A DNA stretch of 64,000 nucleotides from Mallotus nudiflorus (GCA_947683625.1 CANTUR010000943.1:1897501-1961500); one strand, 5' to 3'. Counted from the first letter of the stretch, positions 1 through 12,650 are shown. A program made the numbers and translations. The notes: generated by a model not told the origin, from the sequence alone.

Positions 1-1527
1 TGAATTGTGTAGTTCGAGTCCCAACCTAAGGTGTTGAGATATTGTAAAGTTTAGAAGTGTGTTTGCTTGCAGGATTGACTCTACTTCTATAGAGGGATGT
101 CCGTTTTACAGAGGAGATTCTGACGAATTTTTGATAGATTTCTCGTAAAATGTAACATCGGGCCAATCTTAAGTTTTGAATTCTGAGTCGAGTGTTCCTT
201 AGAAATTCTAAAAGTTAGGGTTTCTACTTTCTGATAGTCATTTTTATTTTTTGTCTTTTAGCCGCCCCTCCGGTCGCATCTACCAATCAAGGTAGAACAT
301 GACGTAGCAGAGGAGCACATCCATCTTGTAAGTTAATATTCGATTTGCATGTCGAGTTTTCAAATTAAATACATAAAGTTCTGATGAATTTAAATTTATG
401 AGAATTCAAGTCGGTATTCTTTATATGATATTGCATGGTTTAATTTTATATCTGTTTAATTTTATTTTTTATTTATTGTAATTTTCCTTATTTTATTTAT
501 TTTCATTTATTTTAAATAAATTACTGTAGAATGAGCTACCTGATTGGTTTCATTAAAACTATATTTGATTGTATTGATTATATTACTGAAGTTGAAGGTC
601 TGGTGATGCTTTGCTCTCAGACACCACCAGTAATATGATATTTGATTATATTGATTAAAATACTGGGGTTGAAGGTCTAGTGATGCTTTGCTCTCAGACA
701 CCACTAGTAAAGTTGGATTTATATTTATTAAATCATTGGGGCTGATGGTCTGGTGATGCTTTACTCTCGAATACTGCCAGTAATATTGGATTAAGTGATG
801 TGACTACAGCTGTACATCCTAGTGATGCTTTACTCTCAGGATCCGGCAATCTTGGATATAAGGAGCCGATTGGTTGTTAGAATTGAGGACTAAGATTGTA
901 CCTAATTTTTATACTATAATGTTTTCAAATCATTTAAAAAAAAATTATTCCTCCTTTTGAAAAATGAATTTCTTATATGTATATCAAATGATTTGAATAA
1001 AATTATAAATATATTATATTTTCATAAAAACCTATTTTAAAGGAGATTTTCAAATCGCATTCATTTCTTTTATTAGCTTACTCAGTGAGGTCTAACTTCC
1101 CTCAACTTATTATTTTTCAGGAGTTTGGAAGTATTCAATTAGGCCTACTTCCTTATGCCGAGTAGCTTCCTCACCGGCTATTTTATATAGGTCTATATAG
1201 TTGTGTTTGTATTAGTATCCATGTATCGCAGTAGACAAATTATATAACTGCATACTTTAATTTGGATATTATGCATTTATGATTTATGTACTGAGATACT
1301 ATTTTGTATAACTGATGATGTTTATTTTATACATAATGAAAATATGGTTTGTTTAAATTGAGAAAAATCAGTTTGATAATATGTATTATGATTTAATTAT
1401 TGCATTGTAAAGTTTTAAAGGTGAAATGTTCTAAGTTTTACTTTTAAAGCTTACTATAAGTTTCGATAATTTTAAACTTTCTCATTCTCTAGTACTGGTC
1501 ACGTGCCTATGGGTACAGGTCATGACA
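1..1527 (+). mobile_element. Ty3/gypsy LTR, 3' part, cut by window edge
   Basis: This is the downstream part of a long LTR of the family also present at 2965-6177, 13692-17206, 56861-60120 and 61848-64000. The end at about 1527 (CACGTG...CATGACA) corresponds to the inverted start TGTCACGACC of the minus-strand copies. It contains the hairpin CTCTACTTCTATAGAG (79-94), an acceptor-like TTGCAG (to 72), a donor-like GTAAGTT (328) and an acceptor-like TTTTTCAG (to 1120), all shared with the other copies. The 5' part lies outside the window, so solo LTR or complete element cannot be decided. Confidence 0.8.
545..860 (+). repeat. Tandem repeat inside the LTR
   Basis: Three to four imperfect copies of about 90-95 bp share the core TGGTGATGCTTTGCTCTCAG followed by CACCACCAG. 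CTGGTG and CACCAG flank each core and could pair. The other LTR copies carry a different short repeat at the equivalent place (3671-3780, 14290-14505, 57551-57665). Confidence 0.8.
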
Positions 1528-2340
1528 AATATAATAAAACTATTTATTAATATTATTATTATTATATAAATTGCACATTTAAAATATATTTTATAAATTT
1601 ATAATAATAAAAATTGAGACAACACTTCAATAATACAAAAAAATTATTAGAAAGAGTATATGAACATGTATTCTCATATTTATTTATGCATAAAATATAC
1701 ACTAAATATTGAGAGTATAAAATTTTATGTTACAAAAAAAATGCAAATAAATAAAATAAACCTAAATTACCAATTAATTTCTTAAAATATTAATAATCTC
1801 ATATAATTACTTATTACAGAGCAATTTGATTTAATTTAGCTTAATTTTTTTAAAGATTAATTAATTTACTCTAATTATAATTTATAATTACTAAGAAAAT
1901 CAATTAACCAAATAAAATAACTAGCTAATTAATTTACCACAATCTAACTAATTATCTAAACCATATACACTATATATAGCTATTTAAAACATAACAAATA
2001 TAATAACAACATATCAAGCAAAATTTTCCAACAATTTTTATCAAATATTTGCTGAAAATAACTAACTAATCAATTGACCAAAAATTAACTAAATCCAAAC
2101 CATATACATTATGTGTTGCTATTTAAAAAATAATAAATATTCAAGCAACACAATATATATCAATATCACAAAGAATACTAAATATTGAAACATATTAAAA
2201 AAACAACACAAATTAAAATTGACTAACTAATTAATTAAACATTTTTAATCAACTAACAAAATTAAAAATAATAACTCTAAAGAGATAAGAAAAATTAAAA
2301 ATACAAAAGGAAATAAGAAGATTTAAAACTATAAACAAAA
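1528..2340. other. AT-rich intergenic DNA
   Basis: Very AT-rich sequence with short ATT runs. I see no coding region, terminal repeats or RNA gene. Confidence 0.6.
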
Positions 2341-2740
2341 TACAAGAAAAAATAATAAAAAAAAACTTTGAAGACAAGATCTACAAGTGATGGCAACTGG
2401 TGGAGGCGGAAGATGGTGGTGGTTGACAATGATTGACTGGGGGTGAGGTGATGGTGAGAAGAAAAAATGGGAAAGAATAGAGAAAAGAAAAAGAACAAGA
2501 AGAAGAGAAGAAGAAAATATGATAGAGAAGATAAAAAGAAAGAAAGAAAAATGACCAAAAAAAAAAGGTAAAAAATTGTAGAGAAAAAATTGGTAGGAGA
2601 GGGGAAGGAGGGAAATTGAAAGTGAAATGAAAAAAAAAAAAAGAGGGGGAAAGATGAAAAATGAGAGAGAAAAAAGGGAAGGAAAAAATTGAAAGAAATA
2701 GAAGGGGAAATGAAAAAATTAAAATAACTATTTTTTATAT
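2341..2740. repeat. GA-rich (polypurine) tract
   Basis: About 400 bp made almost entirely of A and G on the plus strand. It creates a long minus-strand frame rich in Phe, Leu and Ser, which I regard as a composition artefact. It adjoins the CACTA-type end at 2765-2904 and may be internal sequence of that element. A similar shorter GA-rich stretch lies at 7380-7555. Confidence 0.6.
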
Positions 2741-2764
2741 GCAATAATAATTTTTAAAATATAA

Positions 2765-2904
2765 AATAAAACTTTTATAAAAATTTACACATTCTGTCGC
2801 AATTTTGTCACTAAATCGTAACTACTTAGTGACAGATTCCAAAATAGTGATGAACTTATGACGAAATGTGTAAATTTTCAAAAAAAATTATATTTTTTGT
2901 AGTG
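2765..2904 (+). mobile_element. CACTA-type terminal remnant
   Basis: The segment ends in TTTTTTGTAGTG, the inverse of a CACTACAAAAAA terminus, and carries subterminal repeats TTAGTGACAGA and GTCACTAA. TTTACACATT and AATGTGTAAA are placed to fold back. This matches the ends of CACTA (En/Spm) elements. I could not find the left terminus. Confidence 0.55.
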
Positions 2905-3670
2905 ACTACATAGCTTAAAACTTAATTTTTAAGTTCTAAAAAAATCAATTACAACTAGGAAAATTGTCACAACCCAAAATAGGGGGCCATGACTGGCGTT
3001 AGAGAACGGGAATTCTTTCGAATCTGGAACCCGTAGCAAGCCTTTAAAATAAAATAAAAGCATGCAAATAATAATAAAAATAAATAAAATATCTTGCAAC
3101 GAAAATTAAAATCTCATAATTGATAATATAACTCATCAATTGATTTAATAACATAAGCTTATCTCATATATATAATATCTTTAAATACAAATCCTTGGTT
3201 TAAATTCTTTAAAATTTAAATCTCATACATATATAAAATAAACATCCCACAAACTTAACTACAACTACTGCAGTGTCTAGAATACAATATAAAATCAAGT
3301 GAGCAGTTTACATAATAAAGCCGGGGCAGAAGAAATTCGACGTAAGGGTCTGCTACTGAGGTTTGAGGACGAAGACTCTCCTGAAAAATAATCAACGGAG
3401 GGGAGTCAGACCTCACTGAGTGAATTGTTATAATATATATACATGCATAGCTAAGTGACAAATGCATACATTCAATAGTATATATAATAATACATATACA
3501 GGCAAATACACACGGATGTAGCAAAGATCATTTATATAAATACTGAAAATAATAACCGTTTATGAAGGATCAAATAGAACCCTAGATGATCACAACCTCA
3601 AATAGTGTTAGACAACACTCTAGCCACCCAGGCTCACTTATTCCAAATAAATTCACTTATTCCATTTGGA

Positions 3671-3780
3671 TAGTAGACTGGCCCCGAGACAATAAGTCAA
3701 TTGAGCTCTAGTAGTTTAACTGTCAGTGTGATTGGCCCCGAGACACTTGGTCAACCAAGCTCCAGCAATCACACTCTCAA
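3671..3780. repeat. Two-copy repeat in solo LTR (GGCCCCGAGACA core)
   Basis: Two adjacent copies of about 55 bp each contain TGGCCCCGAGACA, then AAGTCAA or TGGTCAA and AGCTC. The equivalent position in the LTR at 14290-14505 has three copies with a GGTCCCCGAGAGCA core. Confidence 0.75.
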
Positions 3781-5863
3781 ATCACATCTCACATTAAATA
3801 AATCAATATGATCAATATCCACAAATAGGTTACTAATTTAACCTAAAATCTATCATCGTATTGGTACGTACTCGGTCCTAATGCTGCCCACTAGGTAGCA
3901 TGTTCTATTGATATCCTTCATTTAAAATAAATCCATACATTCATGAAATAAATGATGCATGACATTAGTTAAAATAATAATATAAACCATATATATACTG
4001 AAAATATACCAAAAATAAACCAAGTATATTTCAAGTATATATACGTCAAATAAATTCAATTTAATTATAAAATAAACCAGAAATAAACTATATATATACT
4101 TAAAAACATTTTAGGTATAATTCAATAATAAAACATGCATTTAATTCAAAATATACCAAAAATATACCTAAGCAATTATTAAATCATTTATGCATATTTC
4201 ATAAAATTTAAACATACATTTCTAAAACATGCAATCCTAAAACACGTATATATAAAATAACAACTCACAGTTATGCGCTCCTCGAGTCGGGTCCGATAGG
4301 CCTGATCCATTAGGTCTCGGTCTCGGTGCAACTAAACAAACAAACAACAATATGAAATCAGAATAAATCTAAAAAAATTCTAGAGACTTGATCTAAAACA
4401 CCGGACACAGATTAGGAATAGGGATTCGACAAGATGTCACATTTTACGAGAATTTTACTGAAATTTTGGCAGAATCTCCCCTATAAAATGGACATCTCTC
4501 TACTCAAAAAGTAGAGTCAGTTCTGCAAGAAAACACACTTCGAAAATACACAGTGTCACAACCCCCTCGATCGAACTCCCAAACTACAATTCTACCGATC
4601 GAGGTTCACAATTCACGAGATATACACAGAACACATGAAAATCCAATAATACCAAAAATGCCCTTTAATAAATCAAAATATAGCAAATTAGGTATTTAAA
4701 ACACTGAAAATGATTATTTTACCGATAATTACAATAAAACCCTAATTTTAATAAAATATTATTAAAAATTCATAATTCTCGATAAATTCATAAACATTAA
4801 CCAAAATACATTTTATAACCCCAAATTACACAATTAGCCCTAAAACATATTAAAAATCATTAAAAACTCATTTATTTAGAAAAATAATATATTATATATA
4901 ATTTGAAAATAATTTTTGAAAAATAGTTTTAACTGATTAAAAATATTAAATAATTTATAAAAATCATTTTTATACCTCAAATAATTATTAAAACCAATTT
5001 AACTAAATTTTTAACCAATTTATCACCAAATTACCAAAATACCCCTAGTTATATATAATTCCACATAATTCACTATAATTATACAAAAATTCACTAAAAA
5101 TAATATAATTAGTCAAAAATTAATTTATCAACATATAATTCAATAAAATCAATAATTATACTCAATTAACCAATTAATTTTAACAAAATGCTCAATTAAC
5201 CTAATTTTATAAAAATCACCTAAACTAAATAAATTCATAATAATTATAAAAAATTCAAAAAAATTTCAAATTAAATTCTAAAATTCATTTTAACACCTAT
5301 AAACACTATAAATCACAATTTCATAATTTATTTAATTAATTTACAAAAATTAGAAAATATTAATAAAATAATTAAAAATTCACAAAAATCAAAATAATTC
5401 CCAAAAATTCCAAAAAAATTACAGGATGTAGATTGAGCTAATAGGATCAATATTTGTGAAGGAACTAAACTTGAATCATTAGAATCAAAGTTCAAAAAAA
5501 TAAGAACTCATAAAGGCCGAAAATGAAAATTGAGAACTAAGCGAAATCTAGACCAAATCACATGAAAATAAGCTTGGAAATGAACTCACTAGAGCTCAAG
5601 GAGAAGATAGAGACCGGTGGTGTTCAAGATGGTGGTCGAAATCACAATGATCGGAGCTAGCTTGAGTTTCGACTTCTAGGGAGGAAACCGGCCAAAACTC
5701 GTCGAAAATGAAGACTACAGGCGATGGAGGAAGCTTAGGAAGGAGGTGGCATGCCGGATGGCACACCGACAGCAAGGGAAGAGCTTGACAGTGGATGAAA
5801 ATGGAGGTGGGGCATCGGGCGTGAGGGAGAGGGTTGGGTGGCAGGAAACGTAAAATTGATGAA

Positions 5864-5865
<2 letters not shown>

Positions 5866-5927
<62 letters not shown>
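5866..5927. repeat. (TA)n microsatellite in LTR
   Basis: About 31 uninterrupted TA units, lying just upstream (in LTR orientation) of the GC-rich island, where the LTR promoter TATA region would be expected. The LTR at 13692-17206 has a similar expansion at the same place (16599-16668). Confidence 0.95.
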
Positions 5928-5928
<1 letters not shown>

Positions 5929-6315
5929 GATAATTAAAATCGTGCGTGGACTCATGCAAATACATAAAACTGACTAATATAATTAATAATTATTTATTTA
6001 CATTTTAATTTTTCCAAAAATAAAATTCTCGAAAAAATTTACGTAAGAAATTTAAAATAATCAAAGATAACTTTAATAAATAACAAACTAATTAAATAAT
6101 CAAATATATTTACCAAAATTATTAACACTATATATTCTGATGTAGTTTAAAATTATTTAAAATTTTGAGATATTACAAAAATTAAATAATTAAATTATTT
6201 TTTCATCATATATTTTGTATGCACATGACAATTGAATATGCACGCAAACCTTAAACCAACCAAAAACTACAAAGTTTAATACTAATAATTTTTAACTTAT
6301 AAAAAATCTAAATAA

Positions 6316-6317
<2 letters not shown>

Positions 6318-6405
<88 letters not shown>
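6318..6405. repeat. (TTA)n microsatellite
   Basis: About 29 consecutive TTA units without interruption, 140 bp downstream of the solo LTR and before the CACTA-type subterminal repeats. Confidence 0.95.
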
Positions 6406-6409
<4 letters not shown>

Positions 6410-6454
6410 GAAAAATGTTTTATTTTAAAATTCAAATTTATCAATATTATTTTT

Positions 6455-6963
6455 GTGACGGACAAAATCTGTCACTATTTCGCCCAAAATCCATCACTGG
6501 ACTTTTCCTATCACAATAATAATATTGTTAAATTAAATTTAAGCTCAAAAATTGTGACGGATGGTAGAATCCATCACTAAATAGTGATGGATTTTGGAAT
6601 CCGTCGCTAAAAAGTTAGTGATAAAATTTAAATATTGACGGAATAGTGATGGATTTTGTCTGTCACTAAAATAATATTAGTAAATTAAATTTTAAGCTCA
6701 AGAAATTTTGTGATGGATAGAGAATCCATTACTATTTAGTGATGGAATAATAACAAATTATTTATTCATCACTAAATTTGTCACAAAACTGTCACTAAAT
6801 TTGTCATCTTAATTTTTTAGTTTCATATGCTTTATTTTAGTGGCCGAATTGATTTTCATCACTAAAATCAGTCACTAATTATCATTTATGTCACTAATCC
6901 ATCACTAAGATATCATAATTTAGTGACGGAAATTTGTCACTATTTTGCAATTTTTTTATAGTG
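6455..6963 (+). mobile_element. CACTA-type subterminal region and terminus
   Basis: At least ten copies of short motifs of the type GTGACGGA, GTGATGGATTTT and TCCGTCACTA occur in both orientations, and the segment ends at TTTTTTTATAGTG, the inverse of CACTATAAAAAAA. Dense inverted subterminal motifs plus a CACTA terminus characterise En/Spm elements, where the motifs bind transposase. No transposase gene or opposite terminus was recognised. Confidence 0.7.
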
Positions 6964-8022
6964 CATGCAACATCAGATTTATAACCACAAAAATATTTTA
7001 ACTAAATTCATCTTTGATTCATAGCCAAAGTCACAAAATAATTCTGTTTACAAAGCTTCCACCTTTAGATCAAAGAGATCTTAAGTTTGAAACAAAGATA
7101 ATGGAGCTTCCACCTTTATATCTTCATATAATACCTTTAATCCAAACAGAAATAACTACAAAATAACAAATAAAAAATGAAGTATGTCAATTTTAGCTAG
7201 AGAAATCAAAGAGATCAATTAAAATGGTTAAATTCTAAGTTAAAATAGAACTTAACTTCATAAGAACAACACAAAAATGGATAAAAGGAAGGAATGACGA
7301 GAACACAAATCTTTATAGAAATAAAAATAAAGAAGATAATATCATAACAAATTATTCTGAATAATTAGATTAGGGATTGAATGAGAGAAGGAGTTGAGAG
7401 AGGCAAAAGATGAGGTGAGGATTAAGATATTTGATAGAGAAGTGATTAGGGTTAGAGACAAAAGAGAAGAGGTTAAGAGAAAATGGAAGGAGGAAACTAG
7501 GGTTAGAGATATAAGATAAGAGAGGTAGATGAAAAATAAGGGTAAAGGCTTATGTTGAGAATAAGTTTATATATATATATATATATAGGGTTATAAAGGC
7601 ATAGGTGATGTCGTTCTAATACTATGAGGGAATTTCTAAAATTCGGGCAATTTAGTTTTAAAATTTCCCAACCACCATCCGATTAAACCTCCATCTGACA
7701 ATTGATCAAATCTCCTCCCTCCCACTGAATCGAGTCAATTTCATTACTTCATTCATCAACTAAACTATTACTTTATAATTGATTCATTTTGGGTTGACAA
7801 TGTTGGTTCATTTAGAATTTGAACACCCTTAAATAGAGGGGCAGAAAAGGAAAATTAATAGGGACTATGTGTTCTTGTATATTAGTAATTGTGCATAGTT
7901 ATAAAAGTGCAAGAAAATAAGAAAAATAGTGCTATATGAAACAAATGTAGATTATTTAGAAAAATAATAAATTCAAAATTTTGAACAAAACCTATAAAAT
8001 ATAAATTTCTCTTTAATCTTTA
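6964..8022. other. Intergenic DNA, no gene seen
   Basis: AT-rich sequence with a GA-rich stretch (7380-7555) and a short TA run near 7568-7586. No domain, terminal repeat or RNA gene could be supported. Confidence 0.5.
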
Positions 8023-8356
8023 CACTAAAAAGGAGGATTAGTTACAACTAAAATCATCGTTAAAAAATTTATGACAAATATAGCTAGTAGGTAAAATTAA
8101 GGTCACTAATAGAAATAATGACGAAATATATAATTTGTCATAAATTTTAATGAAAAAAGAAAATTCACTGTTACTTTTTGGTCCATAAATATCTAATATT
8201 CGTTATGAATTTTCAATAAATTATAAACAATTATTGGAATCCGTCACTAACTTCAACTATAGAAAAATAAATTATTAATATTTATGATGATTAATGATGG
8301 GTTTATTCATCACTAATTCTTGAAGTTGAAATTTTTTAAAATATTATTTTTTGTAG
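8023..8356 (+). mobile_element. CACTA-like MITE, about 334 bp
   Basis: The segment begins CACTAAAAAGG and ends ATTTTTTGTAG, is flanked by TTA on both sides (8020-8022 and 8357-8359), and contains subterminal GTCACTAA, GACGAAAT and TCCGTCACTAA motifs like those at 6455-6963. It abuts the point where the 3' LTR of the copia element stops, so it probably inserted there or accompanied its truncation. The right end lacks the final TG of a perfect CACTA terminus. Confidence 0.5.
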
Positions 8357-8358
8357 TT

Positions 8359-8418
8359 AATAGATGATAAACTAACAAACATAGACAAGGAAGATATATA
8401 ACCATAATAACTCTAACA
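8359..8418 (-). repeat. 3' LTR remnant of copia element
   Basis: The segment CTAACAAACATAG ... AACTCTAACA matches the distal half of the 5' LTR (12551-12591). The proximal half is missing, and the CACTA-like MITE begins there. No clear polypurine tract precedes it. Confidence 0.55.
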
Positions 8419-8430
8419 AAATAATATTAT

Positions 8431-8760
8431 ATCTTATCAACCTCATCAAACCCATACACATCTCGAAGTCGAAGTTTAGGGAAGAGAAGATGAAAATGAG
8501 TAGATGGTAGGGGTTTGGTAAACAGATTTGCTATCTAGTTATAGGTGCAAATAAAATGAAGTTGAAGAAAACCATTGGCAACCTGTTCACGTACAAAGTG
8601 GTAGTCTAACTTAATGTGTTTTGTTCTAGCATGAAACACAAGATTTGTGCTGAGATAAATCGTACCAAGATCATCACTATGCATAGAAGTTGTACAGAGT
8701 GGATAACCAATTTTTGTGAAAAAGACCACATAGCCAAATTAATTCTAGTATAGCATTGGC
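8431..8760 (-). pseudogene. Copia RNase H and pol C-terminus, broken
   Basis: The minus strand encodes the end of a copia RNase H domain: DLGTIYLSTNLVFHARTKHIK, then HFVREQVANG, a stop, and further on a LFTKPLP-like motif near 8500 before the final stop at about 8431. The stop replaces the residue after the TYN motif. This is the C-terminal part of pol, downstream of RT. It cannot make a functional product. Confidence 0.75.
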
Positions 8761-9900
8761 AATTACCTTATATTCACTCTCAATAAAGAAGCATGCAATA
8801 GTAGGTTGTTTATTGACTAGCCATGAAATTAAAGAAGAGCCAAGATAGACAGCACAGCCAGATATTGATCTTCTATCATATAGATCCCTACCTTAATCAC
8901 TATCAACTAATAATGTAAAATGGGTTTTGTTTGAACACAATAGAAGAGACCAACATGGTGTGTACCTTGAATATAGTGTAACAAATGGTTAAGAGCTTTC
9001 TAATGAATATCAGTTGGTTAATGCATGAATTGACATAGCTTGTTGACACTACATGTAATGTTCGGTTGAGTAATTGAAGAATACCATAAAGCTCTTATTA
9101 TTTGATGGTAGACTTCTCCTTAAGGTAAGGTGTGAATACCATTTTTTTTATAAAGGTAAAGAAGATGACATTGGAGTTGAACATAGTTTGTTGTCACTCA
9201 TGCCATTCCATTTTTTCAGTAAATCACTGAGGTACCAAGTATGAGTGAAAAGAGTGCCATCCAAGTGCTGTTTCAATTTGAGACCAAAGAAGTAGTGCAA
9301 TGGAACTATATCTTGAATTGGAAACTTCGTCTATAATGACTAAATAATGTGATGAAGGAGTTGAGGATATGAACCTATAAGAACAATGTCATCAATATAA
9401 AAAAAATAAAGTTAGTATACTGTTTGAGAATAAGTAATGAATCATCAACCTTGAAGGAGACAAAATAGAGAGAGTGAAAGCAAGTAGTAAGACGAGCAAA
9501 CCAAGCACATGGTGCTTGTTTAAGGCTATAAGGAGACTTGTTTAATTTACAAACAAAGTAAGGTTTAATGGAGTTAAGATAGCCTTGAGGTTGGGCAATA
9601 TAAAGATCTTTATTTAAGTGACCATGCAAAAATGCATTGGAGACATCTAGCTATAGTAAAGGCAATTTATGCATGGTGGAAAGAGTAATGATCACCCATA
9701 TTATGGTAGCTTTAATCACCGGGCTGAAGGTCTTGATGTAACTAATATCAAAGAGTTGTGTAAAACCCTTTGCTACAAGGCGAGCCTTGTAGCATTCAAT
9801 GGCACCATCAGGTCTGCGTTTAATACAAAATATCCATTTGTTGGTAATGATGTTGGCATTAGAAGGTTTAGGTACAAGTGTCTAAGTGTTGGTAGATTGT
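8761..9900 (-). pseudogene. Copia reverse transcriptase, broken
   Basis: The clearest block (9375-9629) reads MHGHLNKDLYIAQPQGY, then KPYFVCKLNKSPYSLKQAP and AWFARL, the conserved copia RT core between palm motifs. Weaker similarity continues on either side with several frame changes. In an intact element RT copies the RNA genome into cDNA; here stops and frameshifts exclude function. Confidence 0.75.
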
Positions 9901-10299
9901 AAGGCATTAATTTCTTAGTTCATTATTGTTTGCCATTCATCATATCTAATAACATACTTAAAAAATTATGGTTCATGCTCCAAATAATTCAGTTTGGAAT
10001 TGTGAGAAAGGGCAATGTAAGGTTGGCATTTGGTTAAAGTTCAAGGACATAATTGAATGGGATGGGTGCATGAGGGAGGAGTAGGTGAAATAGGTGTGGA
10101 AGCAGGTTAGATGTTATATTTAGTGAGGTCAACAAGAAGATTAAGGCCAATGGGATCAGAGGTGGGTAAGGATTGGTTAGTTAGGTAAAGAATATAATCG
10201 ATGAGGGAGATAAAGATAAAGTAGAGGGTGTTTGTGGTGAGCTAGTTGTTTGTTATAGTTTGGAAGAGGATGAGGAGGTAGAGTTTATTGTGGATAAGG

Positions 10300-11143
10300 G
10301 TGAGAGAGGTTGAGTGTGATCAATAGTATATTAAGAAGAAGGGAGATGATGTAAAGTAGACATACCTATATGGGAGGCCAAAAGCAATGGAGCATTGTAT
10401 ATAAACCATTGTATGGGTGGTGATGGCACAAAATGGACATGCTAAGTGTTACATTTAAATAAGAAAATTTGATGATAAAAATGTGTATGGCGTACAATGT
10501 AAATTTTATTATTATAGATGTTAAAACAGTTATAAATAACATGACTAAGTGCATGACCTAAATAAACACATTCCTAGCTTCTAAAGGGAAATTTAAAATG
10601 ATTGTAAGGATGAATATATAGATATATGGCATAACAAAAAATCTTAGTATCCAAATATCTTAGAGATTGATGAAATAATTTTTGAAATGGGGAAAGGTTA
10701 TTAAGCACTAAAGTGGGCATGGCATTAATGGATTTAATGGTAGTGTGAAATGCATAGGATAAATTAAGTTACTTATAAATGTGCTAATAATGTTAGACCA
10801 GTGTCAACAATATGCCCAATTTTTTTTTCAAAGAGACCTTTATGTTTATGTGTAAATGGATAGACTATATGATGAATAATTCCATGTTGATTAAACTATT
10901 TATTTAAGTTTTGAAATTCACTACCCTAATCAAAGTGAAAAGCTTTGATTTTAGAATCATTTTGGCAATGGACATATGATTCAAAGGCAAGAAATACATA
11001 ATAAACTTCACTTTTATTTTTGAGAAAATAAATCCAGGTAAACCTAGTGAAATCATTTATAAAAGGAGAGGACATAGGCATCATATATAATCCATTGCTA
11101 CTATAGCCTCGTAACAGAGTTGCCTTGGTATGTTAATCCTTGA
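10300..11143 (-). pseudogene. Copia integrase, broken
   Basis: The minus strand holds recognisable copia integrase sequence: QHGIIHHI, GHIVDTGLTLLAHL, then PF-K-F-S-KIFGY and a LG-L-S-like tail towards 10550. It lies between protease and RT, as expected for Ty1/copia. Many stops interrupt it and I did not locate all catalytic acidic residues. Confidence 0.6.
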
Positions 11144-11533
11144 TTATAAAATAGCTTGGCTAAAATTCAAAAAAGCAAGCATTATCATTAATGAATTTTT
11201 TAACAAAAGTAAGGATTTCTGAATTTGTGGAACATGAAGCACATTTTTAATAACAAAATTTTTATTACAATATAAGGAATGATAAAAAGATGTACCAATA
11301 TTTGCAATTGGAAGAGAGTTGTCATTACCAACAATGATTTGATCAAACCTAGTATAAAGAGTTACATTGGAAAGTAGTTGTTCTTGATCAGATGTCATAT
11401 GATATGTAGCACCAGTATTTGGTAACCTTAAAGAGTTGGGCATAAGAACATGTTGTATTAATGATGCACCATATACAAGAGATGAAACTGGAACCATATT
11501 TGTAAAATTGTTGGCTTGCAAAACTATGTACAA
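11144..11533 (-). pseudogene. Copia protease and GAG-pre-integrase remnant
   Basis: The open stretch contains LPNTGATYHMTSD, the copia aspartic protease site: the usual D-[ST]-G-A reads NTGA, so the catalytic Asp is lost. Then follow VGNDNSLPIANIG and NVLHVPQIQKSLL, typical of the join from protease to the integrase region. The frame fails near 11160. It lies in order between gag and integrase. Confidence 0.8.
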
Positions 11534-11544
11534 GGTTTACTTGT

Positions 11545-12442
11545 GGATAGCAAGGTGACTACTATGGTTTATACCTTTAACAACATCTATCAACAATATA
11601 ATTGTGGTACTCACAAATTTGGCATTGTTGTCCGCAGTTCTAATAGGTTATCCTGAAACAATTATTACTCTTTGAGAAACCAAAATAAGGAGGAGCTAAA
11701 GTAAGTGCCATTAGAGATTAAGGACACTTCCAAGGTGAATGAGTAGTAATTTAACGGGTTACAAGGTTGGTAATAGGTGGTTCTTGTATACTTTTTATTA
11801 AAATCTCATGAGCCACCAATTGCCTATAAAATTCTTGAAAAGTAACATGAATGGGTCTTCGATTAAGAGAAGTAATAAGACTATGAAATTTATAGCCAAT
11901 ATTGTGATAGATGATGATGACATTGAATTCAGCATTGGAGAGAGGTATGCCTGTAGTGGCTAACTCATCAGCTAGTGACTTGGCTTTCTGAAAATACCAT
12001 GAAATAGTCAAATCATGTTTCTTTAATTCTTGAAGTTCAATGTGAATTTGTAATTTTCAATTTTAAGATACATAGCCAAAAGCACTTTCTAGTGCTTTCC
12101 ATGTTGCATAAGAGGCGTTCATGCCAATGGCATAGGGAGAAACCTCTTCAGACAAAGACAAAAAAAATATGTGAGAGCATAAGTTGATCTTTCTAGAACA
12201 CCATTCAATATATGCTAGATTTGAGTTTTCAGGAGTTGAAGCATTTATTAACGCTATTATAGGAGAATGTGCAATTGTGGAGCCATCAATGAAACCACTT
12301 AACTTATGAAAATTAAGAAGGGGTTAGAATTGAGTTTTCCATGTAAAATAATTTCTAGAGGTTAATTTTATTGAATGTAGTTTGTAGTAGTGGATGCACG
12401 AAGGATAGAGGAAGAAAAAGTTAGAATGATTTGTCTAGCCAT
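11545..12442 (-). pseudogene. Copia gag (UBN2 type), broken
   Basis: The likely gag start is the ATG at 12442 (MARQ), seven bases past the primer site. Further on, the UBN2-type gag region is seen around 11751-12011 (KAKSLADELATTGIPLSNAEF, then YRQLVAHEILI). Stops between these parts show decay. A CCHC knuckle is expected near 11580-11660 and could not be confirmed. Confidence 0.7.
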
Positions 12443-12448
12443 CGTTAG

Positions 12449-12460
12449 GCTTTGATACCA
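12449..12460 (-). other. Primer binding site of copia element
   Basis: On the minus strand TGGTATCAAAGC directly follows the 5' LTR. It differs by one base from TGGTATCAGAGC, the usual plant primer site complementary to initiator tRNA-Met. Confidence 0.8.
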
Positions 12461-12591
12461 TGTAATGGCTTGTATATATCACGTAAAATTTATAATTTGT
12501 ATAAATACATTGGTATAAAGTACATATACAAAGATACATAGCAATAGACTAACAAACGTAGGGAAGAAATATGACTGGAAAAACTCTAACA
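12461..12591 (-). repeat. 5' LTR of copia element
   Basis: The LTR starts TGTTAGAGTT and ends GCCATTACA in element orientation, directly before the primer site. About 131 bp is short even for copia. The outer limit was set by similarity to the 3' LTR remnant at 8359-8418; weaker similarity beyond it could extend the LTR to about 12619. Confidence 0.65.
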
Positions 12592-12650
12592 AAACAATAT
12601 ATTTATACATTACACACACTTTAAAGTTAAATAGTGTAGTTTTTAACTTA

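Larger units (their letters stand above)
2965..6177 (-). mobile_element. Solo LTR of a Ty3/gypsy element with TSD
   Basis: In element orientation the LTR starts TGTAATATCTC and ends GGTTGTGACA. It is flanked by identical 5-bp direct repeats AAAAT at 2960-2964 and 6178-6182, and no internal retroviral domains are present. That is the structure left by recombination between two LTRs. Inside are a GC-rich island (about 5590-5850), a (TA)n tract, a two-copy tandem repeat, the hairpin at 4498-4516 and splice-like sites at 5588, 4523 and 4268. Length 3213 bp. Confidence 0.9.
8359..12591 (-). mobile_element. Ty1/copia retrotransposon, Ale-like, decayed
   Basis: Minus-strand order is short LTR, primer site, gag (UBN2), protease, integrase, RT, RNase H and 3' LTR remnant, as in Ty1/copia. 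The very short LTR (about 131 bp), the gag ATG only about 7 bp after the primer site and the RNase H wording (VFHARTKH) suggest the Ale/Retrofit lineage; that is inference. All frames are broken by stops and frameshifts. The 3' LTR keeps only about 60 bp next to the CACTA-like MITE. Confidence 0.8.

Noticed and set aside
2295..2744. 149-codon minus-strand frame rich in Phe, Ser and Leu
   Set aside because: It is the complement of a GA-rich tract; composition explains the lack of stops.
5596..5965. Frames with long Tyr-Ile runs in the solo LTR
   Set aside because: They are translations of the (TA)n microsatellite. The same holds for 16533-16781 and 16812-17051.
9669..9902. Plus-strand frame in the copia region
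   Set aside because: Antisense shadow of the broken RT; the minus strand shows clear RT motifs there.
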